In this document: piece after piece, positions 10,818 to 22,797 of the stretch
Position numbering within the stretch: position 1 is the stretch's first letter
Layout of the letters: the number at the start of each line of letters is the position of its first letter
Source: Trichosphaerium sp. ATCC 40318
Lineage: Eukaryota > Discosea > Flabellinia > Trichosidae
Assembly (NCBI GenBank): GCA_038496445.1
Contig: JALMLS010000596.1
Coordinates: 124,001 to 188,000, forward strand
DNA: 64,000 nt
Reading direction: 5' to 3'
Position numbers and translations under genes: made by a program
Notes under the pieces: generated by a model
Seen by the model: only the letters and a program-made list of their open reading frames with translations
What the model was told of the DNA's origin: nothing
The model's database searches: none

Positions 10818-13564
10818 ATGTCAAACGAAAGCTCTGACGACGAAGAATTTTCTGATTTTGAGGATGATGAAGATTTCCTAGCTCAACGAGAGAAATGGGA
10901 TAGCAAATCAATGGAAGGCTCCAAAATCAAACGTGCAAACAAATATGGCACGTGCGGACCTAAAAACAAAAAACGTGCCAAAATAACAACAGCAAATGCG
11001 GTTTTTCTCTTTTTTCATTAATCTGATTCTGTGATGTTAGGCCTCGTTGATCCAGAGCACTTTATGATAAGAAGAACATTCAACACAAGCGGCTTTGTTA
11101 AAAAGTATCCACCCAAAGTTAATGGCTCAAGGAAGCAAACTGTGTTTAAAACAATACAAGGGTTTTATGGCAATAAACACGGTACAGCATCTTCAAAAGT
11201 GGTTGTTACGAAAGTAGATGTCGCAAAGTTCCCTGAAAACGGAGGTACAAATTATTCACCATCAACAACGCTTGAACAACCAAAGATTCATGCCAAAATG
11301 CACAAGATTCACAAACTTGAACTTTTTTTTTATTTATCACGTGCGCCCATGGGCGAAACATTTGTTTGAAGCCTTGATATTTCATACGAAAGGCGTTTAT
11401 CTTGACGCTGTTTATCACGTGTTTTCAATCATTTTATGATTGGAATCTGAGTTTAATAGGATTCGGTGTTTCCTTTGTTTGGCATGACCCTGAACGCAAA
11501 GCAAAACAAGTACAGGTTGTTGGTACATTTAACACGTGGCGAAGAGACAGACCAATTAATCTTCAGTGTATTGAGTTACACACAGGTACGTAAAAACACT
11601 GAATTCCCAAGATTAACTTGAATATGTAGAGAATGTTTGGGCTACAGTTGTATCAGAACTACCAGATCTTGATGATGAAGATGCCAACCACGAGTATATA
11701 TTCATAGTTGATGGCAAAGAGGTACAAGCATTATCATACACTTTTTATTGAATTATTTTCAGGTTGTTGATGACACTAAAAAAGTTGTGGATCGCACAGA
11801 TGGAAATGGAAAAGCGAATATCTTAGAAGATACTGAAGAACACTACTTAGACATAGTATGGTCTGAAGGACCATTCTTGTACTTTGATAAGGTATCTAAA
11901 ACCCTCACAACTTTTTTTTGTTTTGTGCTAAACACTTTTTGCCTAGGAGCCAGAAGTACGTACAATACATGGATTGCAATGGTACATTTAATTTACTCAA
12001 CATAGCCAAATGATTTCAGTTGGTACCTCAACTTCGCACAGAGGTAAAGTTACAATTCATTATACAGCGCTCTTTGTTTGAATTGTTTAATTGATTGGTT
12101 TTAGAGACATTTTCAAGTACTATGGCGCAAAAAGTTTATTTGCTCAAGATGAAATTCAAGTTGCAGAGCATCCAGCTCTTGCTTCAATTCGTGAAAGTAA
12201 GTTTTGCTGAACCAAACTGCTTGTAGACGAATTTTCTTTATAATTGTTATTGGTCTTAATGCTATTACAGTGCTACTGGTAAAGGCAACTGAGGATGATG
12301 GTAATATAAACCAAATAGGTACTAATACACGTACACTAGAAGAAGGAAACCTCGCTTCTTCATCTCCAACACCCATTCTTATTCGGTATGTTCACACTTT
12401 TAAAAGTTCGTCTTCTTCGTAAATAATCTTATTGGGTTTTTTTAATAGTGGCGTTGAACGTCTTGGTGTTATTGATACAGAGAAGCTGTATGGCTCAAAA
12501 TTAGGAAGAACGAAATCAAAGAAGGTAATTAAAGCTGGAATTTCCAAAGTTAAGAATGGACCTACAGTGACTAATCTTATTTGGTACGGAAATACTATTC
12601 GTAATCTATTTTAATAATTCAACTGACCTTTTATGTTAGCATGCAAGCACCAGGTGCCGAAAGTTTTGTACTAGAAAGGAATTGTATAACTTCAAAAAGG
12701 TTGTCAGAAAGATTGGGGAAAAGAGTACAAAAAGTGGCAACTTGAGTATGCGTTACGTACTGCTTACACATCATTTGTATCTGGTACCCTTTCATTCATT
12801 CAAGATTTTGTTTCCATTAACTTGATGTTTGTAGCTGTTCATGAATCTAAGATGGGACTTGCAGAAAAGAAGGCCGATGAGGACAAAAAGGCAGAAGATA
12901 AAACAGAAGACGCCGGTGATAAAAAACAGGACAATAATGAAAAGGACTCTGACAATGACTCTGATGAAGACGAGTCTGAAGAAGATGATGAGTTATGTGT
13001 AATTATACACACTGGCAACTGGTACATTCTAATACAAGTATTATTTTGATTCTAATCTGATAATTGAAAATAGGGGTTGTGGAGCGTAAGTTATTTCAAT
13101 TTGAGAAGAAAACGGACAAGTTTTATTTAATTGTTAAATGTCTTGATAGGTATGGCAATGATTGTGAGTTGATGGCACTAATTCAAATCGCTGCCGCTTA
13201 TTATGCCAAAGTAAATGTACTTGTTTACTGTCCATTTGATGATAAAGGCGCGGTATGATTTAATAACAACAAACAAATTATTAGTTTTTCTTTCTAATAA
13301 TAAGTTATTCACATTCTTCACAGAGCGCACTAGAGTCTGCACAGTCACTATGGAGTGTATGGATAGGAGAGGTAGATAGTGATGAAGAAGATGATGAAGA
13401 AGGTGATAAAACTGGGGGTGAGAAGGAAAGATACGAAGTACGTTCACAATGATTCGTTTGAAGTTCAACAAAGTTTATTTTCGCAATAGGTGCACTGCCC
13501 TTACATGTTCTTGGATATGCTGTACCAGAGGAAGTATAAATGGCGTGAAGGTAACAACACCTAA
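10818..13564 (+). CDS. CBM48-PARG-like protein, tandem copy 3
   Basis: Same layout as copies 1 and 2. Differences: one extra acidic residue at the N-terminus (SDDEEFSDFEDDEDF); the first donor reads ATG|GCACGTG rather than ATG|GTACGG, so a GC-AG intron is implied; an extra intron interrupts the segment before DIFKYYGAKSLFAQDE (near 12042-12104); and the acidic linker has a single EDKTEDAGD unit. Key motifs remain: VQVVGTFNTW, QDE, HTGNW and GCGAYGND. The stop is the TAA at 13562-13564 after KWREGNNT. The YGAKSLF variant departs further than its siblings from the canonical PARG glycine loop. Confidence 0.68.
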
Positions 13565-14300
13565 AGTTAGTGTATATCTTTTGCACAATATATAAATGGA
13601 ATAAAGGCAACACCTAAATTTACAAGAAACCATAAGTGTTAAACAATCAAAACAATAAAACACATTGTCACGTGACAATCACTTTTTGCATTGGTCTGTA
13701 AGCCAATTTTGTGAATATTGGTTTCGTTGCATAAAGTTTTGATATTCAGCTGGGTTACTATCACAAACAAATAAATAAACAACAAAGAACAAATCTACGG
13801 GCATCTGCAAGGTGCGTGCATCGACGAACATAGATACTCGGTACCAGAGACCTTGCCTAGAAAGTATTTGAACAAACAAATAGTATTACAGTGTCCTCAT
13901 TGTTTTCGTTCAAATGTACAAAACTTGTGTGGCCTATAAAGGTTACTTATCTAGCAGAAATCTAAAAACATTAATTGTACTTATACAAAGACAGTGGCAT
14001 GGTTTCGTTAGAAAGATGATAAGAATCATTCAACGGCTTACAAGTGGTCAATAGTGTTATACTAACATGTTTGTACTCAGTTATCATAACAGAACCAGAA
14101 GGTTTGAATTCACATAACCTTACACGCAATAGTATGTAATTATTAGCATATACTAAATGTGGTTCCTTCTGCTAATTTTTTTACAGTAACATATTTCAAA
14201 CACCTTCTTTTTCACTCAGTTTTCGAACAGTTTTTTTACCTTTCTGAACCGTCTTTATGGTAACTCAAACCGCGTTCAAATAACAAACAGAGTTATTCAG
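13565..14300. other. Intergenic, no gene seen
   Basis: A+T-rich DNA between copies 3 and 4. It contains a TCACGTGAC palindrome near 13670. No frame shows protein-like composition or splice-supported continuity. Confidence 0.5.
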
Positions 14301-14306
14301 AAAAAG

Positions 14307-14355
14307 TATTCGTTCAAATAAAAGAGGAACGCAAGATATAAAGTCAATTTTATTC
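14307..14355 (+). promoter_or_regulatory. Partial promoter module of PARG-like copy 4
   Basis: TATTCGTTCAAATAAAAGAG and AAGATATAAAGTCAATTTTA are kept, but the upstream GAGCCGGCTC palindrome of copies 1-3 is missing. This suggests copy 4 is the oldest member or is regulated differently. Confidence 0.4.
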
Positions 14356-14380
14356 TATCAAGTCATTTTTTTCACTAAAC

Positions 14381-17059
14381 ATGTTAAACGAAAGCTCTGA
14401 CGGTGAATATTCTGATTTTGAAGATGAAGAAGATTTTATATCTCAACGGAAGAAATGGTCCAATGAAACAACAGAAGAAGGCTCTACTATCGAACGTACA
14501 AACAAATATGGCACGTGCTGATAGCTAAAGGAACTAGTGAGCTTTATTTCACTAATATGGCGTTAGGACTCATTGATCCAGAACACTTTATGATGAGAAG
14601 GACATTCAACACAAGAGGCTTTGTTAAAAAGTATCCACCCAAAGTTAAAGGCTCAAGGAAGAAAACTGTGTATAAAACAATAGCAGAGTATGCTAAACAC
14701 GGTACAGCATCTTCAAAAGTGGTTGTTACGAAAGTAGATGTCGCAAAGTTCCCTGATAACGCAGGTACAAATTATTCACCATCAATAACGCTTGAACACA
14801 ACGCAAAGATTCATGCCAAAATGCACAAGATTCACAAACTTGAACTTTTTTTTGTTTATCACGTGCGCCCATGGGCGAAACATTTGTTTGAAGCCTTGAT
14901 ATTTCATAACCCAACGGTTTTCGAAAATCTAACTAGATAAAATTTTGGCTTCTAGAACAACATATTTTTTTCACGTGTTTTGAACTGGTTTAACATGTGA
15001 ATTTATTAGGACATGGTGCATCATTTGTATGGCATGACCCTGAACGCAAAGCAAAACAAGTACAGGTTGTTGGTACATTTAACACGTGGCGAAGAGATAG
15101 ACCAATTAATCTTCAGTGTATTGAGTTACACACAGGTACGTGAAGCTCTTTTTCGTCTTCTTTTTCGTCTAACTTGAAATTGTAGAGAATGTTTGGGCTA
15201 CATTTATAGGAGATCTTGAAGAGGGAAAACATGAGTATGTGTTTCTAGTTGATGGTAAAGAGGTACAAAGGTGTTATAATACTATTTATTGATTTACATG
15301 TAGGTTGTTGATGACACTAAAGAAACTGTGGTGCTTGGTGAGCATGGAAAAGCAAACGTCTTAACTGTGGCTGAATCTGAACACCACATGGAGCTGATTT
15401 CTGCCGGATTAGGTCCCTTTGAATATAATGATAAGGTACCAAACCAGTTAATTAACTGAACAAAAAACTTATCACTTCTTTACTTCTTAGACTTTGTCTA
15501 ATGATTTATTTGTAGACGCCAGGTGTACGCATATAACCCTTTTGTAGTTTGTTCCTTAATTGTATCACGTGGTAAATTATTTACATTGCACAAGGATTCT
15601 GATTTTAATTGGTACCTCCACTTCGCGGGCAGGGATGTTTTCAAGTACTATGGTTCAAAAGGTTTTTTTTCTCAAGGCGAAATTCAAGTCGCAGAGCATC
15701 CAGCTCTTGCTTCTGTTCGTGAAAGTACGTTTACTGAAACAGCAATTCCACACCCCTTCACAATTTGAACATTGTAAAACGTGTTTTCTTCTTTTTTTAT
15801 TGTTCCTGAATGTCTCCTTTCTTTTAACGTGTCTGTAGTGCTACTTGAAAAAGAAAAGGAAGTTGATGGTAATATAAAGCAGTTAGGTACTTTCACACGT
15901 CAATGTGAAGAAGGAAAAATGGAAACTTCATCTCCAACACCCATTCTAGTTCGGTATGTTCTTTTTGTTTTTTTTATCAATTTTACATACTAAGTGAGGT
16001 TTTGAAATAGTGGTGCTGAACGTCATGGAGTTGTTAACACAGAGACGCTATATGGGAGAAAATTAAGAGAAGTAACTTATCCTCGAGCAATTAAAGCTGG
16101 AATTTCCAAAGTTGAGAATGGACCTACAGTGACTAATCTTATTTGGTATGGAAATAATATTCGTAATAATTTTATTCAACTGACCTTTTATGTTAGCATG
16201 GAAGCACCAGGTACAATAGCAGTTGCCTAAGCAATGTTCTAATAGCTAACTATTGTTAAAACAGGGTGCATGAGTGATTGGGGGAAAGAGTACAAAATGT
16301 GGCAACTTGAGTATGCGTTACGTACTGCTTACACATCATTTGTATCTGGTACCTTTTATTCATTCAAGATTTTGTTTCCATTAGATTGACATTTGTAGCT
16401 GTTCATGAATCGAAGATGGGTCTTGCAGAAAGAAATGCTAAAAAAGAAGAAACAGATGAGAAAAAAGAAAAAAGCGACAAAGTCGTGGAGGATAGTGAAG
16501 TAAATGTACTTATACATACAGGAAATTGGTATGCTTGTATAGTATGATTTTATTGTTGTAACTTATAAGTCAATATAGGGGTTGTGGAGTGTAAGTTTGA
16601 CAACACAAGACTCTGTATAATTATTCTCTAAATGTCTTGATAGGTATGGCAATAATTATGAGTTGATGGCACTAATTCAAATCGCTGCTGCTTTTTATGC
16701 CAAAGTGGATAACCTTGTGTATTATCCCTTTAATAAGATAGGCGAAGTACGTCTCCTTTTTACAAATTACAACTCTTTTTTTGTGTATTAATTGTAAATA
16801 GGAGGCATTTGATAATGCAAGGTCTTTGTGGTACAAATGGACAACTGGCAGAGAGGAACTCAATGATTATGACAGTGATGACAGTTGTGCAGGAGATTAC
16901 CTAGACCATGCTGCTGAAATAAAAACCGAAGTACGATCCAGACAACATTTTGAACTTTCGTTGAAATTAATACATTTGTACAAATAGGTTTTCTGCCCGT
17001 ACTTGTTCTTGGATTTTTTGCACAAGAGAAAGTATAAATGGCATACAAGTAACACCTAA
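14381..17059 (+). CDS. CBM48-PARG-like protein, tandem copy 4 (most diverged)
   Basis: Starts MLNESSDGEYSDFEDEEDF, ends in KWHTSNT and the TAA at 17057-17059. It shares every domain with copies 1-3 but differs throughout: QGEIQVAEH in place of QDEIQVAEH, GADLNWYLHFAGRDVFKYYG-type region, a shorter CBM48 linker (FIGDLEEGKHEYVFLVDGKE), and a Lys/Glu linker (KKEETDEKKEKSDKVVE) instead of the DAGDE repeat. The TGNW and GCGAYGNN motifs are present. The first intron again appears to start with GC (ATATG|GCACGTG). The second Glu of the PARG-type QEE signature is retained, so catalysis is possible. Best used as the outgroup when dating the array. Confidence 0.68.
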
Positions 17060-17271
17060 ACTTGCAATAAACAAATGGCTTGTACATACTTAAACAATAA
17101 AAATAGACTTATACCCGTTTTGGTAAATGCTTTATAGCGCCCAGTATCTAGTAACTTATTAATAGATTTGCTTTGAGAACTTTACGTAAGTTTATGTCAC
17201 GTGAGTTTTTTTTTCGTCAAAATTCAATTTAAACCACACTAGTTAACCCCATCGCTCAGTTAATCATCCAT

Positions 17272-18747
17272 ATGAGGTTTGTGGTTCGTAGGTGCTTATA
17301 CAAAACTAACTGCTTGTAGACGGGTTAAATACGCCAAGTCCAAGCGTATACAGTATTCTAAAACTGGTAGTAACCAACAAGCCTTTAAACAATACCAAAA
17401 GAGTAAAGTCGAACTGTTAAAAACCGTAGCGTTGGTAGTACTCATGTGCTACGCTGTTTACACCATAGTTAATCCATTATACACAAAGACACGTTCAAAC
17501 ATATTAAAAACAACCAAGAAGAAAGGCACGTGTTATTCGACAACGTACCTTGATAATCACTCTAATTTGGCCGTTTATAGAAGACAGCAACCCACGTGAC
17601 GAAAATGATATGCCAAAACAATTATTGCTTTTTATGCAACAAAAACATGATGAGGAGATGACCAAGATTAATTATGAAAAGAAAAAGATAGTACAACAAA
17701 GATTTGAATTGTCTAACAAAAACAAGGAGTTGCAAGGTACTGATAGCTATAATGAATTACTTGTCTTGTTAACAGTGTTATCTATTTCCTTAGACGAATT
17801 GACTAGTGTTAAACAAAGTAACGATGAACTTGGTACTATTATTGCAAACCTTAAAAGTACGCTAAAGTAACCTCAATGACATGTACTCACAACTTCCAGA
17901 GACAGTATCATCGCTTGAAGCTATGCTTAATAATCCAAGCAAAAAACAACTGAACAACGATGAGCGTTTGGATAGTGCCACCAAATACCAATCCAAACAA
18001 TTACACGATCAAATAAAAGAAACAATTGAAACAAAAGAAAAAAGTAAGAATGAGGTATTAAAAGTTCTTGGAGAGCACATGGCAGTACGTTATACTTGAT
18101 TTTTCCAATTGCCAAACATGTGCTTATAGATGCACAACAATACTTTATTTGAATTGGCTTCCATAGCGAAGATGGAACAAGTTAGAACAGTTTGCGAAAC
18201 TGGATTCAATGCAGGACATTCAGCAATGATTTGGTTGACATCATCAGCGTACGGAACTCTCTCCTTATTTAAGTGTCATTGATTTTTACTAGTAAAACGA
18301 AGGTGTTTTCATGGGACATTGGCTTAAGACCTTACCATGATCTGGCTGTAGATTACATAAAACGTGCCTTTGGAGATAGATTTCACCTATTCAGAGGTGA
18401 CACAAGAAAAACGCTTTTACAAGAAAATGTTGACGAAGGTATTTCATGCGATTTAGTGCTTATTGATGGAGGTAAGTCATTTGTTAGTACCACTAGAAAC
18501 TAAATGAAAACTCACAGGATACGCCTACGGTACTGCTTGGTCTGATTTGTCACAGGTGAAAAGACTTGTAAGCAAGGAATGGAATATCATTGTGATGAAT
18601 AATGTTTATTGTACAAGAAAGCAATGTAATGGGCCTACAAGAGCATGGAAGAACGCTATATCGCAAGGGATCATAAAAGAAATAATCTGTTCGCTATTAG
18701 ACGACAAGTCACGTGGTCATTGTATAGGCTCGTTCATGAATGAATAA
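17272..18747 (+). CDS. Type II membrane protein with coiled coil and class I methyltransferase domain
   Basis: Starts MRFVV, with a basic region then a membrane segment (TVALVVLMCYAVYTIV). A long charged coiled coil follows (ELSNKNKELQ, SVKQSNDELGTIIANLK, TKEKSKNEVLKVLGEH). The C-terminal exons encode a Rossmann-type methyltransferase of the Methyltransf_24 kind: VRTVCETGFNAGHSAMIWL (SAM-binding motif I), FSWDIGLRPYHDLAVDYIK, then CDLVLIDGGYAYGTAWSDL. The stop is at 18745-18747. The layout suggests a Golgi or endomembrane enzyme with a lumenal catalytic head. The substrate is unknown. The first intron (about 28 nt) and a GC donor at AAAG|GCACGTG are needed to keep the frame. Confidence 0.6.
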
Positions 18748-20096
18748 TAGTAAAAACGTGAAAAAAAGCCAGTTTTGTTTAAAATGCAGATTAATTCCAT
18801 TATCTCAAAATTCAGAAATACCTCTCCTTTTAAGGGGGCACCTCCTCGAATGGATTACTTCCATTGCACGTTGCACCTCCTCGAACGGATTACTTTCATT
18901 GACCATTGGCAGACTCATTCATGTGCCACCTGAACACGATCAAATTCTGAATTCATAATGAACTAAATCACGTGAATAGTATGAATGTCAAGTTAACGGT
19001 CTGGTTTTCTTAGTATTGTAATTTTTATACCACTTGAAAACGTGCCATGCAAACCGCTCTCAACAGAGTTGATACTGGTAAACATGTACAAAGTACTGTT
19101 TGTTAAGAGTGTGGCGTATATGGGACAAACAATGTTCCTGTACCAGAGATTGACATAAAGTTGTAATTGCTCCTTACACAAAAAAAAAAAACACATGTAC
19201 AATGAGTGATACCGCAACGCATGTACTACATTTGAAAAAAAAATGAAACGGATAAACCCAAACACTACGGTTAAAATTACAGGTTGGGCGAAGTTGGGCA
19301 GACGAGTACAAAAAAATGAATGAAAATGAATTTTTTCAACCAATTTATTATTTATTGGTTTCATGAAAAGACCATGTTTACCGTAAAAACTACTGAATTC
19401 GATCAAGCTTATTTTCACTCTGAACGACTTGATTGGGTAGTAAAATGGCTCTGGAGTTACTCATTATTTTGTATAGGTTCGCTAGTTGGTATATTTGTGG
19501 CTAATTGTCAACTTACGAGAAAGTATCTGTTAGTGCGTAGCACGCTATTACAACTTACGCTATGCGTATGAATTTAGTCAAAAATCCATGAATTGTGTAT
19601 TTTGAAAAAAACAGTATACATTCGTGTATTCATCCGGATTGGAAGAATGTTACTCTAGAGTAGCATTCCGATATTAAAAATGTCAAGTGAAAATTTGGGT
19701 GCCCCTGTGAACAAATCCCGTGAGAAGAAAAAAAAATCGGGCATTACCCAAGAGCACTTCTAATCTAAAGATAACAACCGTCTTTTGATCGACTGAAAAG
19801 CGAGGAAACTACAACTAAGACTACCTTCCTCCGCTATGTCATGTTATAGTATCTATGATTTTCAAGCAAGTGCTGTATGAATGAGTTTGTGAGTACATCC
19901 GTCAATTGCTACAGGCGTGTATTGAAATAAGTGAGCTCTGGATGAAAAAATACGTATGTAGGCTATTGGCAATAAGCTGTCACAGCTAGGTTCTATGGCA
20001 ATCCGCTGGTGATACATATTAGTAGTTTCTCTTGCGCAAGATAATTAATCAAACACCTATTGGCGAGCATCACCAACGAAGAGACATTAGAGCCAC
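18748..20096. other. Intergenic, no supported gene
   Basis: A 31-bp direct repeat (GCACCTCCTCGAA, then GGATTACTTYCATTG) lies at about 18838-18868 and again at 18876-18906. A frame at 19320-19571 contains a hydrophobic run (YSLFCIGSLVGIFVA) but no context that makes it a gene. The rest shows nothing recognisable. Confidence 0.4.
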
Positions 20097-22072
20097 ATCA
20101 AGTTACACGCTAGTTGTTAAATAAAAAAGTGTTGCACAGATGGTTTAACTAAACTTTTTGTGATACATATTACTGCGGTAGAATGTAGCCCTATTACCTA
20201 CCAAAGCGACATGCACCCGCTGTAGTGGGTATTAGCAATGAAGAATGATGTGAGGACGGGAACATACAACAGTTTAATATGGGTTGAAAATTTGAAGTGC
20301 CTATCAAGTATGAGAGCGACTGTGTTGTTTAGCAAGCACTCTCTTTCTGAATCACATGTTTTAATCACTGCTTCATTGTTTTTAGTTGCGGTATAGCAAC
20401 TATACAACTACAGTGGTTTATCTCAAGAGTGTGGGAAAAGTAGTTCTTTTGAAAACTTCATACTGCAACTTGTGATACTGCGGTCTGTATGACACTAGAG
20501 AGAGAGCGATCCGTGTACCTTTCTAACAAACGGAAGGTGTATAAATACTTCAAGGTGAAGTGCACATATACTGCGGTGACTTGTAACAGCAAGTGCTACA
20601 AAACACTAGTCTACACAAATGATAATCAATTTGATTCTGCCCTGTGCCTATTAAATACCCTAAAAATTACTGGAGTCATGAGGGTCTAACCTTTCGTGCA
20701 CTTGCAATGAGGATGGTACTACAAAGTGTGTAGCGAAAAAACTTTAACAATCTTGTTTGTTTTTTTTTTCATTTTGAGAAAGAAAGCAAGGCCCTTTTTG
20801 TACTCCGGAGCTTGTTACTGTTTTCAAACAATTTTTTTAATAGCTAAACAGATGTCGTTCATAGAAGCGAACTGGTTCGGGTCGTAGAAGGAGCGAAATT
20901 ATTTCTAAATCAATAGTTCACTGAACACATGTGGATTGGAAGTAAAACACCAAAACAACCCAAAAGGCATCCATGCGTTTCGTATTTGGCGATATTTGAT
21001 TATAAATAAAATAAATCACATTAACCCGACAGGTTGGACTTTTTTTCTGTTTTGGTTTGTAAATACCAGCACATTTTCCTGTGTTGTTTTTTTCATAGGG
21101 CGAACATTGCTGTTGGTTTCGCTTTATTTTTTTTTTTGTGCTTTTAAGCCAACATTGTTGATCATTTACCAATAACCTTCAAACAACAAACAACAGCTCT
21201 AGTTTGCGTACAAGCCCCTTCTCTCATGAACTATTCATCGATTCTACTCTATCTCTGCTTTTCTTTAGCCCTGGCCTTCAACTACAAAGCCATTACTCTC
21301 AACGCTCACAACACTTGTTCTGGCTGTCGTAAAGACATGCACGCTGGACAATTTGTGTACTGTGATGGCTCTGTGCCTGGATCAACGGTAACAAACTGCC
21401 ATTGGGTTGGCGGCCCTGGAGACTGTTCCTTCCCTAGAGATACTTCAGTTACAAAAGCTCAATGTGAACAACTATGTAATGCAGACGATCGCTGTAATTA
21501 CTACACATCCTACCACGGAAGTATATGCAACCTATTCTACATGACCAGCTGTTCAAACACTTATAGTCAAGCATCTGGAGATACATACAAGAAGGTTACT
21601 AGCGAATACACAATGATAATGATAAAGACGAACAACGGCCAATTCCATGGAACAAATGCACCAATTAAGTACCGATATGCTTACACTGACGGAACCTATT
21701 CTCCTTACAGCGCTACCCTTGATGATCCCCGACTCAACGAGTTCCAATCAGGTGCTGTCGATCTGTTTTATATGGTCGCACCTGCAAAGAATACCGACAA
21801 GGCACTTCAAGGTGTTGAGATGACAATATTCGGTCATGATGGCTGGAATTTCTCTGAAGTTAAAATCTTTAACTCTTTTCATTTCTGTTGGAAAGATACT
21901 GCTGATATCCACCCTCTTACTACTGCAAGTGTTGTTTTACCTCTCAACGGCGATTGTAGTGCATGTAGCTAAATACATATGTTACTAAAGTGCTTTAATA
22001 AAGCCCCCTTCACACTCTTTTCGTTTTTTTCCAGTCTAGTATTTTTACCCTTTGTCTATTTCTCTCCTCTTC
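20097..22072. repeat. Left arm of a large inverted repeat
   Basis: From about CAAGTTACACGCTAGTTG to the CCCTTTGTCTATTTCTCTC region downstream of the secreted gene, the sequence is matched in inverse orientation at 23301-25292. Identity is high over the gene and over 20200-20420, with indels and replaced blocks around 20450-20900. Confidence 0.75.
21226..21972 (+). CDS. Secreted Cys-rich protein with PAN/apple-like domain
   Basis: A single uninterrupted 248-residue frame. A signal peptide (MNYSSILLYLCFSLALAF) leads into a Cys-rich first half: CSGCRKDMHAGQFVYCDG, then CEQLCNADDRCNYYTSY and CNLFYMTSC. The C..C..C and LF pattern resembles PAN/apple domains, which bind proteins or sugars. The second half is beta-strand-like, includes ALQGVEMTIFGHDGWNFSE, and ends with three Cys near the C-terminus (GDCSACS). 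The start is fixed by the signal peptide. A polyadenylation-like AATAAA lies just after the stop. It lies in one arm of an inverted repeat, and the other arm holds its damaged copy. Role in matrix or cell adhesion is a guess. Confidence 0.75.
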   Translation: MNYSSILLYLCFSLALAFNYKAITLNAHNTCSGCRKDMHAGQFVYCDGSVPGSTVTNCHWVGGPGDCSFPRDTSVTKAQCEQLCNADDRCNYYTSYHGSICNLFYMTSCSNTYSQASGDTYKKVTSEYTMIMIKTNNGQFHGTNAPIKYRYAYTDGTYSPYSATLDDPRLNEFQSGAVDLFYMVAPAKNTDKALQGVEMTIFGHDGWNFSEVKIFNSFHFCWKDTADIHPLTTASVVLPLNGDCSACS

Positions 22073-22797
22073 ATTCTCACCTTCAAGTTTTTCCTTAATT
22101 TGAGACTGTACGTAGCTCAACGTAATCTTGCTAAGTTAAAATTATCACATGTTAGTTACCGTTATTTAATTAAACAGCAAATTTTTTCCTCATAGCAAAT
22201 GACAATTGTGGTCCTAACTCAAATAAGAGGTAGGCTCATAAAAAGTGTTCATCTAAAAAACATGTAAGACGCTAACTTTCTTTTTTTTTGTATTGTTCGA
22301 TGAAGCAATACTCAGTACTGGTGTAGTACATAATTATAACACCGAAACATGACTAGTGTTATAGTAAATTGCAAATTAAGTCTGCTTGCAAACTCTTTAT
22401 TGATGGGTTTATAATAGAACAATAAAGCCAATAATAACGCCAACACCTCTCCATCAATGACACCAAAAACAACCACGCAAACCGCAATACCAAATCCTGT
22501 ATCTACTGTTGCGCCTGCAATTACACCTTCAAATCTCAAGCTTCCAAGAGGTAATTACTATCACTTGTAATTATTTTTTGCTGTCAAGAACACAGTTTTT
22601 TTGAGATGTTTGTTGGTTGTTGCAGGCGTAACTGGCATTGTGAGAATATAATTATAAGTTATGGAATCCATTGGGGGAGTCAAAATATGCACCAGCTGGT
22701 TAGAAAGATAGCTTTATTTTGTAAATGTAATGCTCGTAAAAAATCACTGTAGTGCCCTTCTTTTCCCTTCGTAACTTGAGTGTTACTTACTAGCGCC
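22073..22797. other. Spacer of the inverted repeat, left part
   Basis: Unique A+T-rich DNA with no convincing gene on either strand. The minus-strand frame at 22312-22539 is Val/Gly-rich (VIAGATVDTGFGIAVCVVV) and could be a degenerate hydrophobic exon, but it has no supported partner exons. Confidence 0.4.
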
